64,000 bases of DNA from an uncultured Pelosinus sp. GTDB taxonomy: Bacteria; Bacillota; Negativicutes; Sporomusales; Acetonemataceae. The position numbers and the translations under genes were made by a program. The notes under the pieces are model-generated. The model searched no databases and was not told the origin of the DNA. It saw nothing but the letters and a program-made list of their open reading frames with translations. Positions 40,309 to 49,049 of this stretch are shown here, one piece after another (the stretch's first letter is position 1; the number at the start of each line of letters is the position of its first letter). Location of the stretch: contig UQPB01000015.1 in NCBI GenBank assembly GCA_900542835.1, positions 5,903 through 69,902 on the forward strand, read 5' to 3'.

Positions 40309-40340
40309 AAAAAGGAACTGCCGCCCGGCAGTTCCTTTTC
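40309..40340. terminator. Terminator of unit A
   Basis: Stem AAAGGAACTGCC/GGCAGTTCCTTT (40311-40322 with 40327-40338, loop GCCC), extendable by outer A-T pairs; it works in both directions. Confidence 0.9.
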
Positions 40341-40351
40341 GTGTCTCCGCC

Positions 40352-40380
40352 TTGCAACTTATCGCCGGCGGCGGTATACT
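40352..40380 (+). promoter_or_regulatory. Promoter of structured-RNA/micropeptide unit B
   Basis: TTGCAA (40352-40357), 17-base spacer, TATACT (40375-40380). It starts 12 bases after the terminator of unit A, so the two units are transcribed independently. Confidence 0.75.
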
Positions 40381-40396
40381 ATCTTATAGATCCGGT

Positions 40397-40548
40397 CAAC
40401 CGACCAGAACGAGCTTTACAGTGCTGTCAGGAAGACTGCCGCTCCGGCCGGAAAGCAAGCGGCGAGAAATCCTGACTGGATTTGATTCCGCCCCGAGAAG
40501 CTCTCTCTAACAGGATGCCCGCCTCATTACGCATGGAGGTGCATTCGG
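40397..40548 (+). ncRNA. Conserved structured leader RNA, copy B
   Basis: Same order of elements as copy A: CAGU…ACUG hairpin with loop GUCAGGA, partner UCCUGAC (40470-40476 region), GAUUCCGCCCCGAGAAGC, then the site-burying stem GGAUGC…GCCUC/GAGGU…GCAUUC. The variable insert between the pseudoknot halves forms a clear stem here (GCCGCU/AGCGGC), while copy A has an AT-rich insert. GAGCUU upstream can also pair with AAGCUC downstream. Compensatory changes between the copies (CGGU/ACCG to CAGU/ACUG; GGAUGU to GGAUGC opposite GCAUUC) support selection on RNA structure. Confidence 0.72.
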
Positions 40549-40641
40549 GTGAGCGAACAGGTAACTTTATTTTTAGCTGTCTCGGCCATGACCTGGGTAG
40601 CCCTGTTATCACAGCGCGCGTACCAGTTTCTAAGAAGATAG
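40549..40641 (+). CDS. 30-residue single-pass membrane peptide, copy B
   Basis: Starts at GTG 40549 with GGAGGTG seven bases upstream. Sequence: MSEQVTLFLAVSAMTWVALL then SQRAYQFLRR. One hydrophobic helix and a basic tail, aligned with copy A at the Ser/Thr-x-x-Gln start, the Trp, and the SxRAY segment. Codon identity with copy A is much lower than the identity of the leaders, so the RNA is under stronger constraint than the peptide. It ends eight bases before a 19-bp terminator stem. Confidence 0.7.
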   Translation: MSEQVTLFLAVSAMTWVALLSQRAYQFLRR

Positions 40642-40648
40642 CAGGCCA

Positions 40649-40691
40649 CTTGTAAAGGGGGCGCTGGGAAAGCCAGCGCCCCCTTTACAAG
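40649..40691. terminator. Terminator of unit B
   Basis: Perfect 19-bp arms (40649-40667 and 40673-40691) with loop GAAAG. Very GC-rich core with CTTTACAAG on the outer side. Confidence 0.88.
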
Positions 40692-40787
40692 CGGCGCGTC
40701 CTCTGGCGGCCAGAGCCTGCTTCATTTAAATAACCTATATAAAACGGGCTGCCGCGCAGGCGGCGTCAAAGACGAGGAGAAGAAACC

Positions 40788-41291
40788 ATGGCAATTGAGG
40801 CAGTAAGAGAATACTTCCGCCAATTCGGCAGAGACCAGGACATCCGGGAGTTTAGCGAATCAAGCGCGACAGTAGAGCTGGCGGCCTGCGCCCTGCGGGT
40901 TGAGCCGGCCCGTATTGCCAAAAGCCTGTCGTTTCAGAGCGGCAGCGGCTGCATCTTACTGGTAACTGCCGGTGATTGCAGGGTTGATAACAATAAGTTC
41001 AAACAAACATTTGGCTGCAAAGCGAAAATGCTGCCGCCGGACGCGGTTCTCGCCTTTACCGGCCACGCCGTCGGCGGCGTATGTCCGTTTGCCATCAGCA
41101 ATGCCGGCGTCGCCATTTATGCCGATGTGTCGCTTAAACGGTTTCAAACCGTCTTTCCGGCCTGCGGCAGCAGCAACTCGGCGATTGAACTGACCTGTGA
41201 CGAGCTGTACCGCTATTCGCAAAGTCTGGGCTGGGTTGACGTCTGCAAATTACCTTGTCCTGAAACCGCGAATGCTTTACCAAACCCCTGA
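40788..41291 (+). CDS. YbaK/EbsC-type aminoacyl-tRNA deacylase-like protein
   Basis: 167 residues. YbaK/ProX fold: KSLSFQSGSGCILLVTAGDCRVDNNKFKQTFG in the middle, then the loop FTGHAVGGVCPFAI and the C-terminal DVSLKRFQTVFPACGSSNSAIELTCDEL. Free-standing members of the family hydrolyse mischarged Cys- or Ala-tRNA-Pro; which applies here is unknown. The ATG at 40788 has GAGGAG upstream. It stands alone after the two RNA/micropeptide units, about 100 bases beyond the terminator. Confidence 0.9.
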   Translation: MAIEAVREYFRQFGRDQDIREFSESSATVELAACALRVEPARIAKSLSFQSGSGCILLVTAGDCRVDNNKFKQTFGCKAKMLPPDAVLAFTGHAVGGVCPFAISNAGVAIYADVSLKRFQTVFPACGSSNSAIELTCDELYRYSQSLGWVDVCKLPCPETANALPNP

Positions 41292-41349
41292 GCCATCCCT
41301 GCCGGCGAGCCTGAGCAAATACCGCCAGCCTAATTATTAGTTCATACAG

Positions 41350-41378
41350 TTGACATTCTTTGTAATTGCAGGTAAAAT
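41350..41378 (+). promoter_or_regulatory. Promoter upstream of the first membrane chemoreceptor
   Basis: TTGACA (41350-41355), 17-base spacer, TAAAAT (41373-41378). The predicted start near 41385 is about 25 bases before the terminator-like hairpin at 41409. Confidence 0.7.
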
Positions 41379-41408
41379 CATAATAATAATATACACGAAT
41401 TGTCAATG

Positions 41409-41446
41409 AAGACTATTCTGTTTAAAACAGAGTAGTCTTTTTTATT
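41409..41446 (+). terminator. Terminator-like hairpin in the chemoreceptor leader
   Basis: 12-bp stem (41409-41420 with 41428-41439, one G-U pair) followed by six T. It lies between a good promoter and the chemoreceptor's ribosome site, so it could be an attenuator or the end of a ~60-base RNA; it may also end readthrough from the ybaK-like gene. Confidence 0.7.
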
Positions 41447-41467
41447 GCTGAAAGGGGTGTCGGAGAA

Positions 41468-43246
41468 ATGGTAGACAAGCCTGATGGAGTTGCCGGCAAA
41501 TTCCGGCGGTTTTGGCGGTGGCGCCTGCGAAGCTTCCCTGTCAACGGCAGCGCTCTATTGACAATGACAATCGGCAAAAAGATTGCCGGCAGTTTTATTA
41601 TTGTCATCGCTCTTGTCTGTTTATCAAGCGTTTTTACCTATATAAAAATTGATCAGCTGCATGAATCGGCGCAAGCAACCCTGCAGCAGGCTTTGTCGAG
41701 AATCCAGCTGGCGGAGGAACTGGCTATTGATGTGGCCAATGAAGCAGTTGCCATGCGCAGCTTTAATTTTACCGGCGACCTTTCGGACGCGGCCGCCTTT
41801 GCCGATCACCGCAGTTTTGGCGACAGTAAAATCCGTCAGTTGGAAACGGAACTGCGCACAGCGGACGCTCTGGCAATCCTGACCGAGCTTAAGACAGAGA
41901 AATTGGCGTTTGACAGCCTGGCGGAGAAATCGATTGCCGCCAAACGGGCTGGCGACATGCAGCAGGTCGCCCTCTATATGCAGCAGGCGGGCAAGCCTTC
42001 AGAAAACTCGATTGCGCTGGCCAAGCGATTAGTTATCGCCGTCAAAGATCAAATCAGAAATGAAACCGAAAACAGCGCCCGCCAGGCCGGCCAGCTCAAG
42101 CTGCTGCTGGTGATCGTCAGCCTGCTGGTCGCAGTTGTTGCGGCTGCGGTCAGCATCTATGTCAGCCGGGGTATATCGCTGCCGCTGGCGGCGCTGGCGC
42201 GGACGGCACAGGAGATTGCCGCAGGCAATCTGACGGTCGCCGATCTAAGCAGCCGGTCGAACGACGAGCTCGGCACTCTGGCCGGCGGATTTAATCAGAT
42301 GAAAAACGATTTACGCACAATTATCCAACAAGTGGTCCAGGCTGCCAGTCAGGTTGCAACCGCCTCCGCCAGCCTGACTGCCAGCGCCGGTCAATCCGCT
42401 CAGGCCGGCAGCCTGATGGCTGAAGCCGGCAGCAGCGCGGCCGAAAGCGTCTCGCTGCAAATAGCGGCCGTAGAAGAGACCGCCCTTACAGTCGAAAAAA
42501 TATCGGCCAATATCCAGCAGGCTGCGGCCAACGCCGGCATGGCGGACAGCAAGTCGGAGCAAGCCGCGGCTGCGGCTGTCGACGGCAGCCAGGCTGTGGA
42601 AAGAGCTGTCCTCCAGATCCAGCGGCTGGATCAGACAGTTGCCGCGGCAGCGGTCAAGATAACCGAGCTCGGCGCCCGTTCGCGCGAAATCGAACAGATT
42701 ATTGCCGCAATTTCCGGCATTGCCGCGCAAACCAACCTGCTGGCGCTCAATGCCGCGATCGAGGCGGCCAGAGCCGGCGAACACGGCCGCGGCTTTTCGG
42801 TCGTTGCCGATGAAGTCAGGAAACTGGCGGAGCAGTCGCAGACCGCAGCCAAAAAAATCACCGGACTCATCAGCCGCATCCAGGAGGATACGGAGCAGGC
42901 AGTCCTGGCAATGAACCAGGGAACCGGCGAGGTAAAAGCCGGCGTCGAGATGGTCAATGCCGCCGGCGGTACTTTTCATACGATTCAGGCATTGTCGGCT
43001 GAGGTATCGGGACAGGTTAAAGAAATAGCCGCCTCCATCCAGGAGCTTGCCTGCAGCAGCGAAACCATGGTTGCTGCGATGCAGTCGATTGACGCGGCCG
43101 GCCAAAAAGTAGCAGCGGAAACCCAAACGGTGTCAACCGCCATTGGCGAACAGGCGGCGACAGTCGAAGAAATCGCCGCGGCCAGCCAAACGCTGGCGGC
43201 AATGGCGCAGGAACTGAAAGCGACAGCCGGCAGCTTTCGCCTGTAG
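41468..43246 (+). CDS. Methyl-accepting chemotaxis protein
   Basis: 592 residues. A basic N-terminal extension (~1-32), first membrane helix (~36-58), a helical periplasmic sensor of the four-helix-bundle type (~60-210), second membrane helix (~216-238), HAMP domain and a long cytoplasmic signalling domain with the tip [20 protein letters not shown] and [13 protein letters not shown]. No CheR-docking pentapeptide at the end. GGGGTG lies eight bases before the ATG at 41468; the ATG at 41564 would give a more usual N-terminus but has no ribosome site. Ligand unknown. Convergent with the corrinoid-activation gene, sharing a palindromic terminator. Confidence 0.92.
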   Translation: MVDKPDGVAGKFRRFWRWRLRSFPVNGSALLTMTIGKKIAGSFIIVIALVCLSSVFTYIKIDQLHESAQATLQQALSRIQLAEELAIDVANEAVAMRSFNFTGDLSDAAAFADHRSFGDSKIRQLETELRTADALAILTELKTEKLAFDSLAEKSIAAKRAGDMQQVALYMQQAGKPSENSIALAKRLVIAVKDQIRNETENSARQAGQLKLLLVIVSLLVAVVAAAVSIYVSRGISLPLAALARTAQEIAAGNLTVADLSSRSNDELGTLAGGFNQMKNDLRTIIQQVVQAASQVATASASLTASAGQSAQAGSLMAEAGSSAAESVSLQIAAVEETALTVEKISANIQQAAANAGMADSKSEQAAAAAVDGSQAVERAVLQIQRLDQTVAAAAVKITELGARSREIEQIIAAISGIAAQTNLLALNAAIEAARAGEHGRGFSVVADEVRKLAEQSQTAAKKITGLISRIQEDTEQAVLAMNQGTGEVKAGVEMVNAAGGTFHTIQALSAEVSGQVKEIAASIQELACSSETMVAAMQSIDAAGQKVAAETQTVSTAIGEQAATVEEIAAASQTLAAMAQELKATAGSFRL

Positions 43247-43253
43247 CCATCTT

Positions 43254-43294
43254 AACAGAGTAAGGCCCGGGCAATGCCCGGGCCTTACTCTGTT
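43254..43294. terminator. Palindromic bidirectional terminator
   Basis: 20-bp perfect arms (43254-43273 and 43275-43294) around one central base. It serves the two convergent genes on either side, ending five bases before the stop of the minus-strand gene. Confidence 0.85.
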
Positions 43295-43299
43295 ATTAG

Positions 43300-45687
43300 C
43301 TATTCTTCCGGAAACTGCATGCAGGCCAAAAACAGATCGTTAAATTCCGGCTCGGCAGCCAGATCGAAATACACCGCCGCCGCCAACAGCCGATCGAGTT
43401 CTCCCCGGGCAGAGACATCAAGCAGAAACCGGGTTGCTCCCCCCAGGGCAGTATTGCCGGCAACTTTAATTTTCGCGGCCAATTCCCGCGGCAGCAAACC
43501 GGTCGCCACCGCACTGGCCGCATTGACATGACTGCCGAAGCTGCCGGCCAAAAAGACGGCATCCACCGCCTGATAATCACAGCCATACTTTCGCAACGCC
43601 AGTTCCAGTCCGGCCCGCATCGCCGCCTTGGCCAGCTGCAGTTCCCGGACATCTTTCTGCGTGAACCGCAGGTCCGCCTGGGGTGGCTGTACAATATGCA
43701 GGCTGGCGTCGGGGAACCGGACCGTATCAAACCGGCCGGTGGTATCAATGACGTTTTCCCGCAGGCAGGCGGCAACAATATCTAACGCGCCTGAGCCGCA
43801 AATGCCGACGGGGTCGGCCCCGCCAATCGTCGTATAGCGAATGTGGCCGCCGCGCATAGCAAAGCTGTCAATCGCGCCGCTGATACTGCCGGTACCGCAG
43901 CTGAGATTGGCGCCTTCAAAAGCCGGTCCGGCGGCGGTCGCCACGCAAACAATCCGGTCCTTACAGCCAACTGCAATCTCGCCATTGGTACCTATATCCA
44001 GCAACACCTGGACACGATCACTGGCGTTAAAGCCGCATTGCAGCAGACCGGCGGCGACATCGGCGCCGGCAAATGCCGAAATTCCCGGCAATATGGTCGT
44101 CAGACAGGCTAGGCCGGCATCGGCAAACAGCTCGGCAAAGTTAAAGCGGTGCAGTTCAGTCGTGACCGGCTGAAACGGATAGAGCCCCAGAGAAGCCGCC
44201 GGCAAGGCTAGCAGAAAATGCAGCATCGCCGTGTTGCCGCTGATAACGCTGTGGACAATTTGCGACCGGACCGCCGCATCCAATTCCCGGATATAAGCGA
44301 TGATATCGCCGCAGATAGCCGCATGCAGGGCCGATCCGTCGCTGCCGCCGCTGTACTGGATGCGGGAAATCACGTCAGCGCCATACCGCCGTTGGCTGTT
44401 GAGCCGGGAACCTGCCTTGACGACAGTGCCGCTTTCCAGATCCACCAGACTGAACGCCAGCGTGGTAGTTCCGATATCAATTGCCAGTCCCAGCAGGCGC
44501 CTGCCGGAGGGCGGCAGTATCGTCACCGCCCGGTCGCCGTGATAAGCAATGGGCACGGTAACCCCCTCGCCGGCATTGGCCGCAGCCAGCCCGCCCAATT
44601 GGCGCAGCGCCTGCAGTGACCAGCCTCCCTGACTATGGCTGCGGCCAAGCAGCCGGGTCAGACTGACGCCGCTGTCACGGTCGACGGCACTGAGCAGCGT
44701 CCGCTGTACCGAAAAACCGCTGTCAATAGGAAACAGGATTTTCTGAAAGCCGGTAACAGCCTGGTATTCCCCCTCTTGAGCTCCGCGGATGTCAATCTCG
44801 CAATCACTAAGAGGATAACTGCGGCAGGCTAAAAAATCGCCTTCCGCGCCCTTCAGCATGCCGCGCAAGAGCTTGACCCTGCATTTGCCGCAGCTGCCGC
44901 GGCCGCCGCAGGGAGAATGCAGACGCAACCCGGCCGCAGCCAGCGCCATCATCACCGTCTGCGAAGTCCTGGCGGGAATTGTCCGGCGGGACTGGGCCTC
45001 CACAACAGTAAGCGTAACCGCTTCCGGCGGCTGCGGCTGCGACTGCGGCCGCAGGCTGCAGGCCGCATTGCCGCAGCCGGCGCAGTCGTGATCGGAAGCT
45101 GCCAACGGCAGCGCAGCGGCAGCACCGTAAAGATAAGCCATGGATTTAACCGGAGTCAACATCCCGCCGTCAGACAAGGTAATTCCCAAACGATAAGCCG
45201 GCGGAATCTGCGCTAACAGAGATGCCTGGCAGGACAGGTCAATGCCGGCGTCTCCCGGCGACAGCCGCGGTGTCAAACCCAGACCGGCCTCACGCGCTGT
45301 CTGGACAATGCGCCGGTAGAGCTGACAGGAACAGTCAAATAAAGCGGCGGTGGCGATCGCGTCAAGCAGCAAGCCCTCGCTGTAGCGGCCGGCCTGAAAA
45401 CAGGCCCGGCTCTGCGCAACCAGCTCATCCCCCACGGTGATCAAACAATAGATAACCTGCGGACAGCCGGCAAGAGCCGCCAACGGTAAAACGGCCGGCT
45501 TCGCCGCCGGCATGTAAACCGCGGCAGCGTGGATATCCCGCCCGGCGGCCTCAATCAGCCGGTCAAACAACGCCGCCATCTCCGCATAAGCCTGATCAGC
45601 CTGCGTACATTGCAGCAAACGCAGAATCACGTCTTTATCCGGTCTAAAGCTAAAATCGTTGACCAGCGTCAATTTGTTGTTTTCCAT
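43300..45687 (-). CDS. Fused corrinoid-protein reductive activator (MetH-activation-like domain + 2Fe-2S + ASKHA ATPase)
   Basis: 795 residues. The N-terminal ~215 resemble the activation domain of B12-dependent methionine synthase (CPQVIYCLITVGDELVAQS, SEGLLLDAIATAALFD, then CAGCGNAAC). Residues ~225-300 are a plant-type 2Fe-2S ferredoxin (Cys260, 266, 269, 288). From ~410 an ASKHA ATPase follows (LAIDIGTTTLAFSL, VISGNTAMLHFLL, LLDIGTNGEIAVG, GICGSGALDIVAA), as in RACo/RamA-type activators that reduce inactive Co(II) corrinoid proteins using ATP. Finding the MetH activation module fused in front is unusual to me. No methyltransferase or corrinoid protein is adjacent, so the target is unknown; split methionine synthase is a fair guess. 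Confidence 0.88.
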   Translation of the reverse strand: MENNKLTLVNDFSFRPDKDVILRLLQCTQADQAYAEMAALFDRLIEAAGRDIHAAAVYMPAAKPAVLPLAALAGCPQVIYCLITVGDELVAQSRACFQAGRYSEGLLLDAIATAALFDCSCQLYRRIVQTAREAGLGLTPRLSPGDAGIDLSCQASLLAQIPPAYRLGITLSDGGMLTPVKSMAYLYGAAAALPLAASDHDCAGCGNAACSLRPQSQPQPPEAVTLTVVEAQSRRTIPARTSQTVMMALAAAGLRLHSPCGGRGSCGKCRVKLLRGMLKGAEGDFLACRSYPLSDCEIDIRGAQEGEYQAVTGFQKILFPIDSGFSVQRTLLSAVDRDSGVSLTRLLGRSHSQGGWSLQALRQLGGLAAANAGEGVTVPIAYHGDRAVTILPPSGRRLLGLAIDIGTTTLAFSLVDLESGTVVKAGSRLNSQRRYGADVISRIQYSGGSDGSALHAAICGDIIAYIRELDAAVRSQIVHSVISGNTAMLHFLLALPAASLGLYPFQPVTTELHRFNFAELFADAGLACLTTILPGISAFAGADVAAGLLQCGFNASDRVQVLLDIGTNGEIAVGCKDRIVCVATAAGPAFEGANLSCGTGSISGAIDSFAMRGGHIRYTTIGGADPVGICGSGALDIVAACLRENVIDTTGRFDTVRFPDASLHIVQPPQADLRFTQKDVRELQLAKAAMRAGLELALRKYGCDYQAVDAVFLAGSFGSHVNAASAVATGLLPRELAAKIKVAGNTALGGATRFLLDVSARGELDRLLAAAVYFDLAAEPEFNDLFLACMQFPEE

Positions 45688-45700
45688 GCGCTCCCGTCCT

Positions 45701-46900
45701 TTACGATTTGTGGCAGCTCATTACCGCCGGCCGCTGCCGGCCGCGCCAAATAATCAAACCGGTGGTCAGCAGGAATAAGCCGACGCAGACAAAAATCACC
45801 CGTATCCCCAGCCAGACACTGGCTATGGTTCCCAGCAGCGGCCCGATCAGCGAGCCGACTTGATTGGCGCTCATCATCAGACCGAACGCCCGGCCGCGAA
45901 ACGAAGCGTCCGTATGCATGGCCATCAGCGTGTTCAATGCCGGATAAACGGCGGCAATGAAAAAACCAAAGGCAAATTGCAGCAAACCAAACAGCCAGAT
46001 GTTGGCGGTGAAATAGGGAAACAAACTAAAAAAGCCACTGCCGGCAAACCCGATGGCCAGTATCTTCCTGAAGCCGGCGCGCTGCCCCATACGGCCCCAT
46101 AAAGGCGCGGCAATCGCGCCGGCAATGCCGGAAGCGCTGAAAATAACGCCGGAAGTTAGAACAACGCCTTCGCCGCCGCCCTGTAAATCGGCGACATGCA
46201 GCGCCAGCAGCGGCTGCAGCATCATGATCCCGATTTGGGTAATAACCACCAGGCCAAGCACATTTTTCATCAGCGGGTCGGCAAAAGCCGCCTGTAAATC
46301 GGAAACGATGCTGCCCGTCTGGGTCGATGCCGGCCGTCGCTCCGGCTCCGGCACCAGCAGCCAGACTGCGGCCGTTCCCGCCAATATGCAGACGGAAGCG
46401 ACGCTGAAGGAGGCGCGTATACCGAACAAATGCGCCAGACCACCGCCAAATAGCGGGCCGAGAATGGTACCGGTCAACGTCGCGGTCTGCATAATCCCCA
46501 GACTAAAACCCAGCTTATCTTCGGGAGCGGTTGAAGCAACGATCGATAACGCCGCGGGCACAAAGCCGGTGGCGAAGCCCTGCAGCATCCGCATAAAAAA
46601 AAGCTCCAGCGGACTTCTTACCAGCGAGCCGAGAAAATAGACGAAACTCAGACTCAAGCCGGCTCTGATCAGCATCCGCCGCTTTCCCGCCTTGTCGGCA
46701 AGCCGTCCCCACAGCGGCGACATCACCGCGCTGACCAGGAACGTTACAGCGAAAACCGCGCCGGACCATAATTTGATCATCTGGTGATCAGCGCCCAAGT
46801 CGCCAAGATACAGCGGCAAAAACGGCAGCAGCATAGTATAGCTGGTGCTGGATATGATGACGCCAAACCAAAGCGACCATAAGATTTTATGCCAGTTCAT
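45701..46900 (-). CDS. MFS transporter, drug:H+ antiporter-1 type
   Basis: 399 residues, twelve membrane helices. Motif A appears as GRLADKAGKRRML in the first half and a degraded GRMGQRAGFRKIL in the second; motif C-like LGIMQTATLTGTILGPLFGG marks an exporter. Substrate unknown. Two ATGs lie side by side; 46900 is preferred because AGGAGG is five bases upstream of it and only two from 46903. It starts the pair with the corrinoid-activation gene (13 bases apart), though a functional link is not obvious. Confidence 0.85.
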   Translation of the reverse strand: MNWHKILWSLWFGVIISSTSYTMLLPFLPLYLGDLGADHQMIKLWSGAVFAVTFLVSAVMSPLWGRLADKAGKRRMLIRAGLSLSFVYFLGSLVRSPLELFFMRMLQGFATGFVPAALSIVASTAPEDKLGFSLGIMQTATLTGTILGPLFGGGLAHLFGIRASFSVASVCILAGTAAVWLLVPEPERRPASTQTGSIVSDLQAAFADPLMKNVLGLVVITQIGIMMLQPLLALHVADLQGGGEGVVLTSGVIFSASGIAGAIAAPLWGRMGQRAGFRKILAIGFAGSGFFSLFPYFTANIWLFGLLQFAFGFFIAAVYPALNTLMAMHTDASFRGRAFGLMMSANQVGSLIGPLLGTIASVWLGIRVIFVCVGLFLLTTGLIIWRGRQRPAVMSCHKS

Positions 46901-46903
46901 CAT

Positions 46904-47095
46904 TGCCTCCTATTTGCGGCTCTACAGCCCAAGCCAAGGGCCCTTACTATCTGATTATAGCAGTCCTGCAGCTATATGGAAACCCGAATCCAACGAATCG
47001 GACGCTTAGCCCTGGCCGGGACGGAAACAATGCGGTAGCAACAGCAAAGGCTGCGTGCCATTGCATGCAGCCTTTGCTCAATATTTCCCTGCAAA
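46904..47095. other. Intergenic region with no recognised gene
   Basis: About 190 bases between divergent-to-tandem minus-strand genes. AAAGGCTGC…GCAGCCTTTG (47045-47075) forms an 8- to 9-bp hairpin just beyond the stop of the chemoreceptor gene and is probably its terminator. No other signal seen. Confidence 0.5.
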
Positions 47096-48808
47096 TCAGG
47101 AGAAGCGGAACTGCCGGATTAAAAGCTGCAGCTCCTCGGCCATCTCAGACAAAGCGTGGCTGGAAGCAGCGATCTGCTGCATAGTTGCCGACTGCTGCTC
47201 CACAGCGGCGGAAATCGTCTGCGTATTCGCAGCCGTATCGCCGGCAACCGTTTTGACACCGCTTACAGCCTGTACGACCGCATTGCTCGACTGCGACAGC
47301 AGTCCCGCCCCCGCAGCAATATCGCGGATATCGCTGTCCAGGCTCCGCACCATGCCGGCAATCTGACGGAACCGTTCGCCGGTGGCTGCAATGACTTCCG
47401 TTCCGGCGTCTACCTCTTTCTGACCCAGTCCCATCGCCGCTACCGCCGTCTCCGTCCCGGAGCGGATATCGGCAATAATCGTGCCAATCTTTTGCGCCGC
47501 CGTCTCAGACTGCTCCGCCAGTTTCCGCACTTCATCAGCGACAACGGCAAAGCCGCGCCCGGCCTCGCCGGCCCTGGCAGCCTCAATCGCGGCGTTAAGC
47601 GCCAGCAAATTGGTTTGACCGGCGATGCCGGTAATGACGTCGACAATTTCACCGATCTGCTGTGAACTTGCGCCCAAATCCCTGATTACCTCACCGGTGC
47701 GGCCGACAGACTGATTAATGGCTGCCATTTGCGACGCAGCCCGTCCCACCGCCTCGTCACCGGATTGAGCGGCCGCCGCGGCGGCGTCGGATTGGGTGGA
47801 TACACCGCCGACAGTGGAAACAATACGGCTGATTGCCGCGTTCATTTTTTCTACCGCTTGCGCCGATTGACCGACAAGGTTTACCTGATTGGCAGCGCCG
47901 CCGGCCACCTCGCTCACCGCAGTCGCAACCTGGCCGGTGGATTGGGAGCATTGCTCAGCGCTGGCTGTAAGCTGCTCGCTCGATGCTGCCAGTTGCTCGG
48001 CAGCCTTAGAAACCTGCGTAACCAGATTGCGCAAATGCGCCGTCATTGTCAAAAAGGCGCGCACCAGATCGCCGATTTCATCGCGGCCGCCGCCCCGCAG
48101 CTCCCGTTCGCTTAAATCACCGGCGGCAATCGCATTGGCCGCGGTTGCCAGCGCAGCGAGCGGCCGTGATATCCGGCGCGCCAGCAGGATAGCGCCGGCA
48201 ATGGCAAGGCCCAATACCAGCAAAAGCGCTGCCGCCATCTTCCGGTTAAGATCCGCTATTGCCGCAGCCGTTTCCCGCCGCGACGCTTCAATATCATTTT
48301 CAATGTATACAATAAAATCATTGCTCAATCCATCAATCGTCTCGGCGCGGCTGCCGGTCCGGTCGAGAAAATTGGCAATTTCCACTGTTCCCAATTTATC
48401 TCTGACCAGAATGCCCTGATCCAGGGTCTGATTGTAGGAGGTGGCCGCGATTTGAATCACTTTCAGCTCATGCTTCGCCTCATCACTGCGCAAACGGATA
48501 TCAAGCGCCGCGAACAGCTCCGCCATCCGCCGCTGTGACTGCCGGTAACGGTCGACATAGTTTTTATCGCCATTGACCAGATAGGCGCGCACCTGCGCTC
48601 CCTGCCGCCACAGTTCGGTATTGATTTTCTGGACATCCTGCAGCAGCGGCGCCGAATAAGCCAACAGCTCCTCATAATTGCGCTCAATGGTTTTGACCTG
48701 AAGTAGCATGTACAAAGTGGAAGCCACAAACAACACAACCATCGCGACCGCCGCCGCCAAAATCTTGCCGCCGATCTTTAAATGAAAAAACCGCTCCAGT
48801 ACCGACAA
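47096..48808 (-). CDS. Methyl-accepting chemotaxis protein
   Basis: 570 residues from a TTG at 48808 (GGGAGGAATAACA upstream). First membrane helix ~13-36, a periplasmic four-helix-bundle sensor (~38-180), second helix ~188-208, HAMP (~210-262) and the signalling domain with tip [20 protein letters not shown] and [14 protein letters not shown]. It resembles the receptor at 41468 in plan but not in sensor sequence. Ligand unknown. It lies just downstream of the LacI-linked catabolic operon's terminator, so sensing of that substrate is possible but unsupported. Confidence 0.92.
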   Translation of the reverse strand: MSVLERFFHLKIGGKILAAAVAMVVLFVASTLYMLLQVKTIERNYEELLAYSAPLLQDVQKINTELWRQGAQVRAYLVNGDKNYVDRYRQSQRRMAELFAALDIRLRSDEAKHELKVIQIAATSYNQTLDQGILVRDKLGTVEIANFLDRTGSRAETIDGLSNDFIVYIENDIEASRRETAAAIADLNRKMAAALLLVLGLAIAGAILLARRISRPLAALATAANAIAAGDLSERELRGGGRDEIGDLVRAFLTMTAHLRNLVTQVSKAAEQLAASSEQLTASAEQCSQSTGQVATAVSEVAGGAANQVNLVGQSAQAVEKMNAAISRIVSTVGGVSTQSDAAAAAAQSGDEAVGRAASQMAAINQSVGRTGEVIRDLGASSQQIGEIVDVITGIAGQTNLLALNAAIEAARAGEAGRGFAVVADEVRKLAEQSETAAQKIGTIIADIRSGTETAVAAMGLGQKEVDAGTEVIAATGERFRQIAGMVRSLDSDIRDIAAGAGLLSQSSNAVVQAVSGVKTVAGDTAANTQTISAAVEQQSATMQQIAASSHALSEMAEELQLLIRQFRFS

Positions 48809-48984
48809 TGTTATTCCTCCCGCCAACTCAGGAACAGATTGGAACCGGGCAGCGAAAATGACACAGACGATTCCGGTCCGTCCTCAAAATCGTGTCGGAA
48901 AGCAGACACGTCTGCCGCCGAACATTACTTGGTAGAATTTTCTGCAAAAAGCGGCGAAATCCTCTTTTTTTTAATTTTTAACCA

Positions 48985-49026
48985 AATCTAAAAGGCAAGA
49001 GACAGACTTGTCAGCCTATCTCTTGC
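48985..49026 (-). terminator. Terminator of the LacI-linked catabolic operon
   Basis: GCAAGAGA (from 48995) pairs with TCTCTTGC (to 49026) and on the minus strand is followed by CTTTTAGATTTGG. It lies 24 bases beyond the aldehyde dehydrogenase stop. Confidence 0.8.
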
Positions 49027-49049
49027 GTCTTAACCCCATTCCTGGGAAA

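Noticed and set aside
40045..40548. Assignment of the duplicated leader to a known riboswitch (c-di-GMP, c-di-AMP, TPP, cobalamin, fluoride, guanidine, preQ1)
   Set aside because: The hallmark conserved cores of these classes that I know are absent; the shared elements here do not match them.
42311..43126. 271-codon frame antisense to the chemoreceptor
   Set aside because: Shadow of a repetitive coiled-coil coding region; no independent evidence.
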